In this document: one piece after another, positions 1-7,668 of the stretch
Layout: each line of letters opens with the position of its first letter
How positions within the stretch are numbered: position 1 is the stretch's first letter
Assembly: GCF_021391495.1 (NCBI RefSeq)
Contig: NZ_CP090063.1
Location: forward strand, 868,001 to 932,000
DNA length: 64,000 nucleotides
Reading direction: 5' to 3'
DNA from: Amycolatopsis acidiphila
Lineage (GTDB): Bacteria > Actinomycetota > Actinomycetes > Mycobacteriales > Pseudonocardiaceae
Program-made: the position numbers and the translations under genes
Notes under the pieces: model-generated
What the model saw: the letters and a program-made list of their open reading frames with translations, nothing else
Database searches by the model: none
What the model was told of the DNA's origin: nothing

Positions 1-2
1 AA

Positions 3-74
3 GCCGCCTTCACCGCGCTAGCCCGCTACTACCGCGGCGTCGGTCAGGCCGACGGACGCCCCGCGCCCGCGTAG
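3..74 (+). CDS. C-terminal end of an unidentified protein (partial)
   Basis: An open frame enters from the left edge and stops at TAG 72-74. It encodes 23 residues, starting AAFTALARYYRGVG. Nearly every codon ends in G or C, as in real genes of this window. It would converge on the NlpC/P60 gene and overlap its end by about 31 bp; such tail overlaps recur here. The visible part is too short to identify. It could be only an antisense shadow. Confidence 0.3.
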   Translation, partial: AAFTALARYYRGVGQADGRPAPA

Positions 75-1180
75 TCGTCGCCCGCGACGTGGTAGGTCGC
101 GATCTGCACCGCCATCCCCTGCGTCGGCGCGTTGATCATCAGGCCGTTCCCCAGGTACAGGCCGACGTGGTGGATGCGGGTCGCCGGGCTGCCGTAGAAC
201 ACCAGGTCGCCCATCTTCGGCTGCTGGTCGCCCGGCACGGCCGGCTCCGTGCGGAACTGCGAGTCCGCCGTCCGCGGCAGCGACACCCCGGCACTGTCGT
301 ACGCGGCCTTCGTCAGCCCCGAGCAGTCGAACCCGGCCGCGCCCGCGTCCGGGCCGTTGCCACCCCACACGTAGGGCAGGCCGAGCTGGTCGAGCGCGAA
401 CCGCACCGCGTGGACCGAGGGGTTCGCGGCCGTCGCGGGGGCGAGCGACAGCGCCGCGTACAGCTGGGCGTTGCCGAGCACCTGCTGGCGGAACAGGTCC
501 GAGTCGCGGTAGTTCGCGATCGCCTTCCACCAGCCAAGGCCCGCCTGCAGATCGGTCCCGTTCGCGCACAGCACGCGCCCCGCCGCGATGGCCGCGTCGT
601 CGATGTCCTGGATGCTCCCGGCGCCGCGAACCCGCTTCCACTCCTGCTGCGTCAGCTGCATCGGCCCGCCGCGCTGGTCGCTCGCCGCCTCACCGGCCGC
701 GCCCTGCAGCGGCACGGCGCCCATGGCCGTCCTCACGGTGCCGTTCCCGTCGAGCGAATTGCCGCCGAACCGTCCGTGATCGGAGCTCGCCTTGCCTATC
801 CCCGCAAGAGTGACCCAGGACAGGTGACAGCTTGGCTGTTCCTTACGCAGCGTCAGCTCCCCGGTGGCGTACCCGATGAGCGCGCGCTCAGGGATGTCCA
901 GCGCTCCGCCCAGCCCGGCCGCCCACGTCTCCAGCTCGCTCTTGCTCTGCTGCTGCGGCGCCTGCGCCTGTACGGGCGCGCTCACCTGGAGCACGGACGG
1001 GCCTGCTGCCGTCGCCGCGTTACCCGCGGGGGCCTCGGCAGGCGCGACCAGCTGCGCCGGTGGCTGCTGGGGCTTGCGCGCGAGGATCCAGCCAGACGTC
1101 GCCAGCGCGCCCACCAGGATCAGGGCGATCAGGGCACGGCCCGCGATGGCGCGGCCCCACTTCGGGAAACGAATGGTCAC
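44..1180 (-). CDS. Membrane-anchored NlpC/P60 peptidoglycan endopeptidase with a transglycosylase-like middle domain
   Basis: 378 aa. A short basic N-terminus and one membrane segment (about residues 15-34) anchor the protein outside the cell. An Ala/Pro/Gln-rich linker (35-80) follows. Residues about 115-245 look like the lytic transglycosylase domain common in actinobacteria (LAGIGKASSDHGRFGG, then GGPMQLTQQEW). The C-terminus (255-378) is an NlpC/P60 domain with catalytic Cys286 in FDCSGL and His338 in HHVGLYLG. NlpC/P60 enzymes cut stem-peptide bonds in peptidoglycan. The position normally holding the transglycosylase Glu (usually x-E-S-x-HGR) is Ser132 here, so the middle domain may only bind glycan. 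It is transcribed away from birA. Confidence 0.9.
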   Translation of the reverse strand: MTIRFPKWGRAIAGRALIALILVGALATSGWILARKPQQPPAQLVAPAEAPAGNAATAAGPSVLQVSAPVQAQAPQQQSKSELETWAAGLGGALDIPERALIGYATGELTLRKEQPSCHLSWVTLAGIGKASSDHGRFGGNSLDGNGTVRTAMGAVPLQGAAGEAASDQRGGPMQLTQQEWKRVRGAGSIQDIDDAAIAAGRVLCANGTDLQAGLGWWKAIANYRDSDLFRQQVLGNAQLYAALSLAPATAANPSVHAVRFALDQLGLPYVWGGNGPDAGAAGFDCSGLTKAAYDSAGVSLPRTADSQFRTEPAVPGDQQPKMGDLVFYGSPATRIHHVGLYLGNGLMINAPTQGMAVQIATYHVAGDDYAGAGRPSA

Positions 1181-1246
1181 CTACCTGACACTAGGGAACT
1201 TCGAAGATCTCTAACGAGTGAAACGAGTGAAACGGATCTCGGTTAC

Positions 1247-1252
1247 TAGGCT
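1247..1252 (+). promoter_or_regulatory. Leaderless-type -10 hexamer TAGGCT of birA
   Basis: TAGGCT lies 6 nt before ATG 1259. This matches the (T/C)ANNNT-N6-8-start pattern repeated across the window. Just upstream (about 1213-1231) an aacgagtga unit is repeated in tandem. Confidence 0.45.
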
Positions 1253-1258
1253 CGCGGC

Positions 1259-2071
1259 ATGACTTCGATCAACGCGGCCCGCCTGCGTGCCGAGCTCGTC
1301 GGCCCGTACGCCGCAGTGGACGTGGTGAGCAGCACCGGCTCGACCAATGCCGACCTGCGGGTGGCCTCGGTCGAGGGCGCGCCTGATCGCACCGTGCTCA
1401 TCGCCGAGGAACAGACGGCCGGCGTCGGCCGCCGGGCCCGTGCCTGGAGTTCGCCGAAGGGCGCCGGCATCTACCTCAGCGTGCTGCTGCGGCCGCACGG
1501 CGTCGGGTTCGCCGAGCTCGGCTCGCTGGCCATCGTCGCCGGGCTCGCGGTCACCGACCTCACCGCCGAGCTCGGCGTCGACGCGGCGCTGAAGTGGCCC
1601 AACGACGTTCTCGCCGGGCCGGGCCGCGGCAAGTGCGCCGGGATACTGGCCGAGTCGGTCGCCGCCGAGGAGGTCGCGGTCGTGCTCGGCATCGGGTTGA
1701 ACGTCCGTCCGCTCGGCGCCGAGGTCAAACCCGGCGCGGGCGGGCTCCTCCCGACGTCACTCGCCGAGCACGGCGCCCGCACCACTGACCGCACCGAGAT
1801 CGCGTCCGTCCTGCTGTCCGCGTTCGCCCGCCGGGAGAGCCGTTGGCGCGCCGCGGGCGGCAACCTGTCCACGGCGGGCCTGCTCGAGGACTACCGTGCC
1901 CGCTGCGAGACGCTCGGGCAGCAGGTCCGCGTCCTGCTGCCGGGCGACGCGTCGTTGCTGGGCACGGCGACCGACGTGGACCCGTCGGGCCAGCTCGTGG
2001 TCGTCGACGAAGACGGGCTGCGGCACACGGTGTTCGCGGGGGACGTCGTCCACCTGCGAGCGGTACCTTGA
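1259..2071 (+). CDS. birA: Biotin--[acetyl-CoA-carboxylase] ligase
   Basis: 270 aa. BirA adenylates biotin and transfers it to the lysine of biotin carboxyl-carrier domains of acyl-CoA carboxylases. The catalytic domain is recognised from EEQTAGVGRRARAWSSPKG (biotinyl-AMP loop), LKWPNDVLAGPGRGKCAGIL, and a C-terminal SH3-like part near LLGTATDVDPSGQLVV. There is no N-terminal helix-turn-helix, so this is the short class that does not repress transcription. ATG 1259 is preceded at 6 nt by a -10-like hexamer and no Shine-Dalgarno. The following PH-domain gene also neighbours birA in mycobacteria (Rv3278c-Rv3279c). Confidence 0.95.
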   Translation: MTSINAARLRAELVGPYAAVDVVSSTGSTNADLRVASVEGAPDRTVLIAEEQTAGVGRRARAWSSPKGAGIYLSVLLRPHGVGFAELGSLAIVAGLAVTDLTAELGVDAALKWPNDVLAGPGRGKCAGILAESVAAEEVAVVLGIGLNVRPLGAEVKPGAGGLLPTSLAEHGARTTDRTEIASVLLSAFARRESRWRAAGGNLSTAGLLEDYRARCETLGQQVRVLLPGDASLLGTATDVDPSGQLVVVDEDGLRHTVFAGDVVHLRAVP

Positions 2072-2106
2072 CCCCACCAGCTACCCGAGAATCGGAGCGT
2101 GCCGAC

Positions 2107-2646
2107 GTGGCGTACCCGGAGGACCTGCTCAGTGCGAACGAGAAGGTCATTGTGCACAGCCATCCGCACTTCAAGATGCTGATCTGGCCGGTGTTCTGGC
2201 TGATCGTGACCGTCGGCGTCGGGATCTGGCTGTTCACCCTCACCGACGGCGTCACCGCGGGCTGGGGCCAGGTCGCGGAGATCGCCATCGGCGTGGTCGG
2301 CGTGGTACTGATCTGCTGGCTGTTCCTCGCGCCGCTGATCCGCTGGCGCACGACGCACTTCATCGTCACCACGGACCGGCTGATCACCCGCGAAGGCGTT
2401 CTCAAGCGCGTGGGCATCGACATCCCGATGAGCCGCATCAACAGCGTCCAGTTCGAGCACGGGCTGGTCGACCGGATCTTCGGCTGCGGCACGCTGGTCG
2501 TCGAGTCGGCCTCGCACGAGCCGCTGCGCTTCGAGGACATCCCCGGCGTCGAGCGTGTGCACACGGTGATCTATCGCGAGGTCAACGACAACCCGTACGA
2601 CGACTTCCCGGGCGAGGGAACCCCGGAGACCCGGGGAAGGCGCTGA
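2107..2646 (+). CDS. PH-domain (bPH_2, DUF304) membrane protein
   Basis: 179 aa. After a short N-terminus (AYPEDLLSANEKVIVHSHPHFK) come two membrane segments (about 25-47 and 55-78). A bacterial PH domain follows (WRTTHFIVTTDRLITREGVLKRVGIDIPMSRINSVQFEHG...RIFGCGTLVVESAS). The molecular role of this family is unknown. The frame stays open far upstream inside birA, but homology begins at GTG 2107. The stop and the next ATG are 1 nt apart, so it is probably co-transcribed with the HMG-CoA lyase. The order birA then PH-domain protein is conserved in mycobacteria. Confidence 0.9.
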   Translation: MAYPEDLLSANEKVIVHSHPHFKMLIWPVFWLIVTVGVGIWLFTLTDGVTAGWGQVAEIAIGVVGVVLICWLFLAPLIRWRTTHFIVTTDRLITREGVLKRVGIDIPMSRINSVQFEHGLVDRIFGCGTLVVESASHEPLRFEDIPGVERVHTVIYREVNDNPYDDFPGEGTPETRGRR

Positions 2647-2647
2647 C

Positions 2648-3589
2648 ATGGGAGTCCGCGAGCTCGGCCTGCCGCAGCGGGCCGCGTCCGAGGGCCTGCC
2701 GGCACGCGTCACGATCTGGGAGGTCGGGCCGCGCGACGGGCTGCAGAACGAGAAGTCGATCGTGCCCGTCGAGGTCAAGCTGGAGTTCCTCGACCGGCTC
2801 GCCGCGGCGGGGCTGACCGTGCTGGAGGCCACGAGCTTCGTCTCGCCGAAGTGGGTCCCGCAGCTCGCCGACGCCGAACAGCTGCTCGACGGGCTGACCC
2901 GCCGCCCCGGCGTGCGGTACCCGGTGCTGGTGCCGAACGAGCGCGGCCTGGCGCGGGCGCTCGACGCCGGGTGCACGGACATCGCGATCTTCGCCAGCGC
3001 CACCGAGACCTTCGCGCAGCGGAACCTGAACTCGACGCTCGACAAGCAGTTCGACATGTTCACCCCGGTCGCCGCGGGCGCACGGCAGGCCGGGATGGAC
3101 GTGCGGGGGTACCTGTCGATGTGCTTCGGCGACCCGTGGGAGGGGCCGGTCGGCTACGAGCAGGTCGTGACGGCCGGGCAGCGCCTGTTCGAGCTCGGGT
3201 GCTCGCAGCTCTCGCTCGGGGACACCATCGGCGTCGCCACGGCCGGGCAGGTCGAAGGCCTGCTCGCCGCGTTCGGCGCCGCCGGGATCGGCCCGGAGCG
3301 GCTGGCGGTGCACTTCCACGACACCTACGGCCAGGCACTGGCGAACACCCTCGCCGCGCTGCGTTGTGGCGTGTCCACTGTGGACTCGTCCGCCGGTGGG
3401 CTCGGCGGCTGCCCGTACGCCGAGTCGGCCACCGGCAACCTCGCGACCGAGGACCTGGTGTGGCTGCTCGACGGGCTCGGGGTCGAGACCGGGGTGAACC
3501 TGGACGAGCTGGTCGCGACGAGCGCCTGGATGGCGGAGCGGCTCGGCAGGCCCAGCCCTTCGCGGGTGGTCAACGCGCTCGCCGGGTAA
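2648..3589 (+). CDS. mvaB: Hydroxymethylglutaryl-CoA lyase
   Basis: 313 aa TIM-barrel enzyme that splits HMG-CoA into acetoacetate and acetyl-CoA, the last step of leucine breakdown. It begins with the DRE-TIM signature VTIWEVGPRDGLQNE and has EATSFVSPKWVPQLAD and the metal-site segment VHFHDTYGQALAN. The HMG-CoA lyase loop GLGGCPYAESATGNLATEDLVWLL contains the active-site Cys. Full length. ATG 2648 follows the PH-domain stop by 1 nt. Other leucine-catabolic genes (acyl-CoA dehydrogenase, carboxylase) are not adjacent. Confidence 0.93.
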   Translation: MGVRELGLPQRAASEGLPARVTIWEVGPRDGLQNEKSIVPVEVKLEFLDRLAAAGLTVLEATSFVSPKWVPQLADAEQLLDGLTRRPGVRYPVLVPNERGLARALDAGCTDIAIFASATETFAQRNLNSTLDKQFDMFTPVAAGARQAGMDVRGYLSMCFGDPWEGPVGYEQVVTAGQRLFELGCSQLSLGDTIGVATAGQVEGLLAAFGAAGIGPERLAVHFHDTYGQALANTLAALRCGVSTVDSSAGGLGGCPYAESATGNLATEDLVWLLDGLGVETGVNLDELVATSAWMAERLGRPSPSRVVNALAG

Positions 3590-3618
3590 TCCGATCGGGC
3601 ACCCTTTTTCGCGGCCCC

Positions 3619-3635
3619 GGAACCGGGTCGGTTCC
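3619..3635. repeat. Inverted repeat GGAACC-5-GGTTCC before the toxin cassette
   Basis: A perfect 6-bp inverted repeat with a 5-nt loop lies in the 96-bp gap before the YbaB-like gene. It could be an operator, or its first half could be an ECF-type -35 (GGAAC, then GTC 18 nt later). No T-run follows it, so a terminator is unlikely. Confidence 0.35.
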
Positions 3636-3685
3636 CACTGCGTCGGACCTCGAAGCCGTCCGCTGTACTACCGAGGAGGGGTGCC

Positions 3686-4105
3686 GTGAGCGAGCACCAC
3701 GCGCAGGTGGAGGAGCTGCTGGCCGACTACCGGCGCAGCAGGGAGCAGCTCGCCTCGGTGCAGCGAGAACTGAGCGCGGTGACGGCGTCGGCGAGCGATC
3801 CCGAGCGGCTCGTCACCGCCACGGTCGGCCCGCGCGGCACGCTCACCGGGCTGGTGATCTCGGACGAGGCGTACCGCCGGTACCGGCCGGCCGAGCTGGC
3901 GGAGCAGATCGTGCGTGCGACAGCCGCCGCCACCGTCCGCGCGCTGGCCGCGGCGGGGGACATCATGGCGCCCGCGCTGCCCGCGGGGACCGACCCGCAG
4001 GCGTTGCTGCTCGGCACCGCGGACCTCGGCGGGTCCGAGGTGTCGCGGCCCAGGCACGCGCTCGACGAGGACAGCTACGAGGACCAGAACTGGATCACCC
4101 GGTGA
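3686..4105 (+). CDS. YbaB/EbfC-like protein heading a type VII toxin cassette
   Basis: 139 aa. An N-terminal helix (HHAQVEELLADYRRSREQLASVQRELSAV) is followed by a small strand-rich part (LVTATVGPRGTLTGLVISDEAYRRY) and another helix, the layout of YbaB/EbfC nucleoid-associated proteins. In actinobacteria such proteins often precede WXG100 genes and polymorphic toxins, where a chaperone or targeting role is suspected but not proven. GTG 3686 follows a strong GAGGAGG by 7 nt. Its stop overlaps the next start as GTGA, so the cassette is translationally coupled. Confidence 0.85.
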   Translation: MSEHHAQVEELLADYRRSREQLASVQRELSAVTASASDPERLVTATVGPRGTLTGLVISDEAYRRYRPAELAEQIVRATAAATVRALAAAGDIMAPALPAGTDPQALLLGTADLGGSEVSRPRHALDEDSYEDQNWITR

Positions 4106-4404
4106 CCGGCTTCGAAGCCGACGTCGACCGGCTTTCCGCGCACGCCAAGGACTTCGACGGGCTCGTGGAGCGGGCGGCGCGGATCTCCGCGGACCTGGCG
4201 CAGGCGCTGGAGGGAGCGCCGTGGGGTGACGACGTCGTCGGCCGGAGCTTCGCGGCCGCGCACGCGAAGCCCGCTTCGGAGACAGCGACACGGCTGACAG
4301 GGCTCGCCGCGGATCTGGGGCGCGCGGGCGGTTCGTTCGCGGAGGCGGCGCGGCGGTACCAGGCGGGCGATGCGGGCGCGGCGGACTCGATCAAGGAACT
4401 GTGA
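4102..4404 (+). CDS. WXG100/ESAT-6-like small helical protein
   Basis: 100 aa, predicted as two helices joined by a turn with Pro-Trp-Gly (ALEGAPWGDDVVGRSFAAAHAK). This resembles the WXG turn followed by the D/G/F pattern of ESAT-6-like proteins. It ends AGDAGAADSIKEL. These proteins are secreted by, or act as secretion partners in, type VII systems. The frame is open far upstream, but GTG 4102 overlaps the previous stop as GTGA and gives the usual ~100-aa length. Its own stop overlaps the toxin start (TGATG). Confidence 0.8.
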   Translation: MTGFEADVDRLSAHAKDFDGLVERAARISADLAQALEGAPWGDDVVGRSFAAAHAKPASETATRLTGLAADLGRAGGSFAEAARRYQAGDAGAADSIKEL

Positions 4405-6833
4405 TGGGTATCGAGCTGCCGCCGGAACTCGCGGACGTCGCGGCCGCGACCGGGCTGACCTGGCCGCAGGCGGACGAGGACAAGCTGCACGCGCAGGCGG
4501 GTGCGTGGCGGGCGGCGCACGAGAAACTGACGGCGCTGGCCGCGGACGCGGACAGCGCGGCCGGTGCCGCGACAGCTGCGTTGACCGGGCCGTCGAGTGA
4601 CGCGGCGCGGCAGATGTGGTCGGAGTTCGTGCATCCCGACCACGGGAAGCTGACGCTCGCGGCGCGGGGGGCCGGTGCGGCGGCGGACAGGTTGACGCAC
4701 GCGGCCGAGCAGGTGGGGGCCGCGAAGGTCGAGATGGTCCGGCAGCTGGTCGATGCCGCGAAGAACAGGGACGCCGCGCAGACGGCGGCGTCGGCAGGTC
4801 ACCCGTCGGCGCTGCTGGGTCTGGACACGGTCCTCCACGGCACGGCGGCGAACCTTTCGTCGCTGACGCACGGCCTGGCGGGTGCCGTGGGCCCGGGCGG
4901 TGGTGGCGCGGCGGAGTTGGTCGACCCGAACCCGGGTGCCCGTTCACCGCACGGGCAGGGTGGTCTGCTCGGCGCGGTCACCGGCCTGCCGGCGCAGCTG
5001 CTGACCCCGGCCCCGGAGGACGGCCGGTCCTTCGAGGACAGCCCCCTGCTCCGGCCGGTCCACGACGTGGTCGGCGGAGTGGTTTCCGGGGTGGGCGGTG
5101 GCGCTGATGGCGCGGTTTCTGGCGTCGGCGAGGTTGCGCGCCCGGTGACGGATGTCGCGAGCGGGGTGGCAGCGGATGTCGCCAGTGGGGTGCCGGATGT
5201 AGCGGGTGGCGTCGCGCCGGGACTCGGGGATGTGGCGGGGAACGTCGCGCCGGGGCCGGATCTGGCCAGTGCCGTGCCGGGGTCGGCGCAGCCAGGGGCG
5301 GACCTGGCGGGTGGCGCTGCGCCAGGGCTCCGGGATGTGGTGGGCGGCGCCGATGCGGTGCCTGGCCTGGCTCCGTCGCCGGACCAGGTCGCGGATATGG
5401 GAACCGGGCCGATCCAGACCGGGCACTACGGAGGCCTGCTCGCCCCAGGAGGTTTCGACGAGGTCCCGACCCCGCCCACCGGGACGCCGCGCATCCCGGG
5501 TGAGACGGTCGCGTCGGGCTTCGCCGATGGCACGTACACCCCGCCGCCCGTGGTGCAGGCCGGTTACGCGCCGCCGGTGGTCGGGCCGCAGCCTGTTGTG
5601 CCGCCGCCACCTGCCGCGCCCGCATCGGTCCCGGGGATTCCGTCCGGCGCGCCGCCAGTGCTGGGGGTGGCGCCCCCGGTCGCTCCCGCCGGGCCACCTC
5701 GCTCCCCGCAAGCCGGGGCCCAGCCGCCACGTCAACCCGGTTCGGTACCGGGAGGCGGGATCCAACCTCCCGGTGCCCGGCCAAGGGCAACCCTCGCGAG
5801 CCCGCCCGGCGCCCAGCCATCCGGAAGCCCGCGCCCCGGCGCCGGGGCCCGGCCACCTCTGAACCCGTCAGGCGCGGAGCCGCCGGAGACCCCACGCACG
5901 GGAACCCCCGCTGGTCCAGCGGGTGCGCAGCCCCGAAGCCCGCGCCCGGGGTCCGGCGCCCAACCGCCCGCCGGCTCCGAGTCGCCGGAGACCCCGCGCA
6001 CCGGGACCCCGGCGAGGCCGCCCGGCGCCCAGCAACCCGCGAGCCCCGCGCCCGGCGCCCAGCCACCCGGCGCCCTCGCAGGCTCCCAGCCACCTGCCAG
6101 CCCAGGCCCCCAACCACCCGGCGCCCACCCGCCGCAGTACCCGCCCCTTGGCGCGCCCCGGCAGGAGCGGGAGAGCATCGTCGCGCTGTTCCGCGTGCAC
6201 ATGTTCCCCATCGGCCATCTGCCCGTCGCCGCGATGCGGCCGGCCCGGCAGCTCCCCACACCACCGTCCGAAGTGGACTACGCCCCCGGGCTCCGCTTCC
6301 CGCCGCACGACCATCCGCGCTCCGCGCTGATCGACTCCGCCGACGCGCTCGAGAAGGTCCGCGGCGGCTTCAGCCGGCTCCCCTCCCCGCCGCAGGCCCC
6401 GCCCCCGGCGCTGACCGAGGGCTACGACCCGCTCGCCGGCCTGCACGAACGCGACTGGGACCGCCGATTCCTCGCCGGCATGCGCGAAGACATCCCGGAG
6501 TACGCCTGGCCGCCCGGCGAGCTGTACCCCGAGGGCGGCCACGAACCGGGCGAACCCGAGCTCCTGGCCGAAGGCACGCTGCTCGACCGCTTCGGCGGCG
6601 TCCACGGCCGCGTCTTCGCCCCTGACGGCACCCTCTACGTCAAGCGCTCGCTGCCACCGTCGGCGCTGCGCGGCGAGTACCGCCGGTACCGCGTGCTCCG
6701 CGAGGTTCCGATGTGGACGGCCGTGTCGGCGCCGTGGTTCGGCCAGTCCGGCGGCGGCATCCGTTACCGCGCGGTCTACTCCGCCGACGAACTGGTCACC
6801 ATGGGATACCTGGCCCTCGAGGAGGGGGAGTGA
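4404..6833 (+). CDS. Polymorphic toxin with WXG/PPE-like N-terminus, Pro-rich stalk and C-terminal TNT domain
   Basis: 809 aa. Residues 1-135 are a helical, Ala-rich secretion-type domain (TGLTWPQADEDKL..., WSEFVHPDHGK). Residues about 140-585 are low-complexity linker: first GV/VA/APG repeats, then Pro/Ala/Gly-rich with a duplicated PETPRTGTP. Residues about 588-700 form a conserved pre-toxin part (ESIVALFRVHMFPIGHLP). Residues 725-809 match TNT (DUF4237): LLDRFGGVHGRVF, YVKRSLPPSALRGEYRRYRVL, APWFGQSGGG. TNT, from M. tuberculosis CpnT, is an NAD(P)+ glycohydrolase. Arg736, Tyr745 and Gln781 are present, but the usual catalytic His seems replaced (EYRRY). GTG 4401 is an alternative start. 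No ESX secretion gene lies nearby. Confidence 0.85.
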   Translation: MGIELPPELADVAAATGLTWPQADEDKLHAQAGAWRAAHEKLTALAADADSAAGAATAALTGPSSDAARQMWSEFVHPDHGKLTLAARGAGAAADRLTHAAEQVGAAKVEMVRQLVDAAKNRDAAQTAASAGHPSALLGLDTVLHGTAANLSSLTHGLAGAVGPGGGGAAELVDPNPGARSPHGQGGLLGAVTGLPAQLLTPAPEDGRSFEDSPLLRPVHDVVGGVVSGVGGGADGAVSGVGEVARPVTDVASGVAADVASGVPDVAGGVAPGLGDVAGNVAPGPDLASAVPGSAQPGADLAGGAAPGLRDVVGGADAVPGLAPSPDQVADMGTGPIQTGHYGGLLAPGGFDEVPTPPTGTPRIPGETVASGFADGTYTPPPVVQAGYAPPVVGPQPVVPPPPAAPASVPGIPSGAPPVLGVAPPVAPAGPPRSPQAGAQPPRQPGSVPGGGIQPPGARPRATLASPPGAQPSGSPRPGAGARPPLNPSGAEPPETPRTGTPAGPAGAQPRSPRPGSGAQPPAGSESPETPRTGTPARPPGAQQPASPAPGAQPPGALAGSQPPASPGPQPPGAHPPQYPPLGAPRQERESIVALFRVHMFPIGHLPVAAMRPARQLPTPPSEVDYAPGLRFPPHDHPRSALIDSADALEKVRGGFSRLPSPPQAPPPALTEGYDPLAGLHERDWDRRFLAGMREDIPEYAWPPGELYPEGGHEPGEPELLAEGTLLDRFGGVHGRVFAPDGTLYVKRSLPPSALRGEYRRYRVLREVPMWTAVSAPWFGQSGGGIRYRAVYSADELVTMGYLALEEGE

Positions 6834-7105
6834 ACGTCGAATCGATCGTGCGCTGGCTGGAGTCGATCGGGGTACCGCACGAGGTCGTCTCGATCGGCGC
6901 CGAGGCCGACAACGCCTGGTGCCTCCTGCGCGTCGACGAGTCCGAAGAGGGCACGCCCGTCTGGGAGGTCTTCTGGCGCGAGCAGGGCAACCGCTACGAC
7001 TGGGCCCGCTTCACCAACGAACAGGTCGCCTGCCACTACCTGTTCGGCAGGCTCGCCTGGTCGCAGGTCGCCCGCGGCGCGGTCGGGCTCCTGCCTACCC
7101 CTTGA
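6830..7105 (+). CDS. Putative immunity protein for the TNT-domain toxin
   Basis: 91 aa, small and acidic with aromatic residues: VNVESIVRWLESIGVPHEVVSIG, then EVFWREQGNRYDWARFTNEQVACHYLFGRL. I do not recognise the family. The function is inferred from position: its GTG overlaps the toxin stop (GTGA) behind a GAGGAGG, giving tightly coupled synthesis, as expected for an antitoxin. M. tuberculosis CpnT also has a neighbouring immunity gene. The end overlaps the convergent DinB-like gene by 11 nt. Confidence 0.7.
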   Translation: MNVESIVRWLESIGVPHEVVSIGAEADNAWCLLRVDESEEGTPVWEVFWREQGNRYDWARFTNEQVACHYLFGRLAWSQVARGAVGLLPTP

Positions 7106-7610
7106 CGTCGTGCAGGTGATGCACCGGGTCGTGGATGAAGTACCGCGCGAAGCTCTCGACGGTGAACCGGGCGCCGTCGCTGCGGTTCCCGGTGCGTGAC
7201 CACGCGTCGCCGCGCACCGCCTCGAAACCCGCCGCCAGCGTGGCCGCCGTTTCGGTCAGCTCGACCGCGACCCGCGCGGGGTCCTGCTCGCCGTAGCGCT
7301 CCTCCGCGGCCGTCTTGTCCTGGTCCCAGTTCGGGAAGCCCGGGTTCTCGGTGGTCAGCATCAGCTCCAGCCGTTCCGCGAAGACACGGCACGCGTCGCG
7401 CACGTGGCAGGCGTACTCCAACGGCGACCACGTGTTCTCGTCCGGACGGACGCCGACGTCCTCGCGAGCCAGCACTGCCTGCCATGCCGCCGCGTTCTCC
7501 CGCAGCAGCACCGCGACGTCCTCGCGGTCGAAGCCCGACGTGTCCAGCCCGCAATCGGGGCAGGGGCGCTGCAGCACCCAGGTCCAGTCCTTGGTGTCCG
7601 GCGTGATCAT
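7095..7610 (-). CDS. DinB-like / mycothiol-dependent maleylpyruvate isomerase-type protein
   Basis: 171 aa four-helix-bundle protein. Candidate metal ligands are His in LEYACHVRD and the C-terminal HDPVHHLHD, as in DinB/MDMPI enzymes. These often use mycothiol or bacillithiol as cofactor in thiol-transfer reactions. The N-terminus has PCPDCGLD, typical of an actinobacterial subgroup. ATG 7610 (MITPDTKDWTW) is chosen because homology starts there; the frame extends 17 codons further without support. Substrate unknown. Confidence 0.8.
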   Translation of the reverse strand: MITPDTKDWTWVLQRPCPDCGLDTSGFDREDVAVLLRENAAAWQAVLAREDVGVRPDENTWSPLEYACHVRDACRVFAERLELMLTTENPGFPNWDQDKTAAEERYGEQDPARVAVELTETAATLAAGFEAVRGDAWSRTGNRSDGARFTVESFARYFIHDPVHHLHDVKG

Positions 7611-7668
7611 GCGTTCAGCATCGACCAGCCGCGCCCGGCGGACCAGCGCGGATTTCTGCACGGACCGT

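Noticed and set aside
1213..1231. Tandem aacgagtga units upstream of birA as a regulatory array
   Set aside because: Only two copies with slight differences, so too little to call a binding site. Noted only in the birA promoter entry.
2851..4101. 5' extension of the WXG100-like frame through the HMG-CoA lyase region
   Set aside because: No homology in the extension. GTG 4102 overlaps the YbaB stop and gives the normal 100-aa length.
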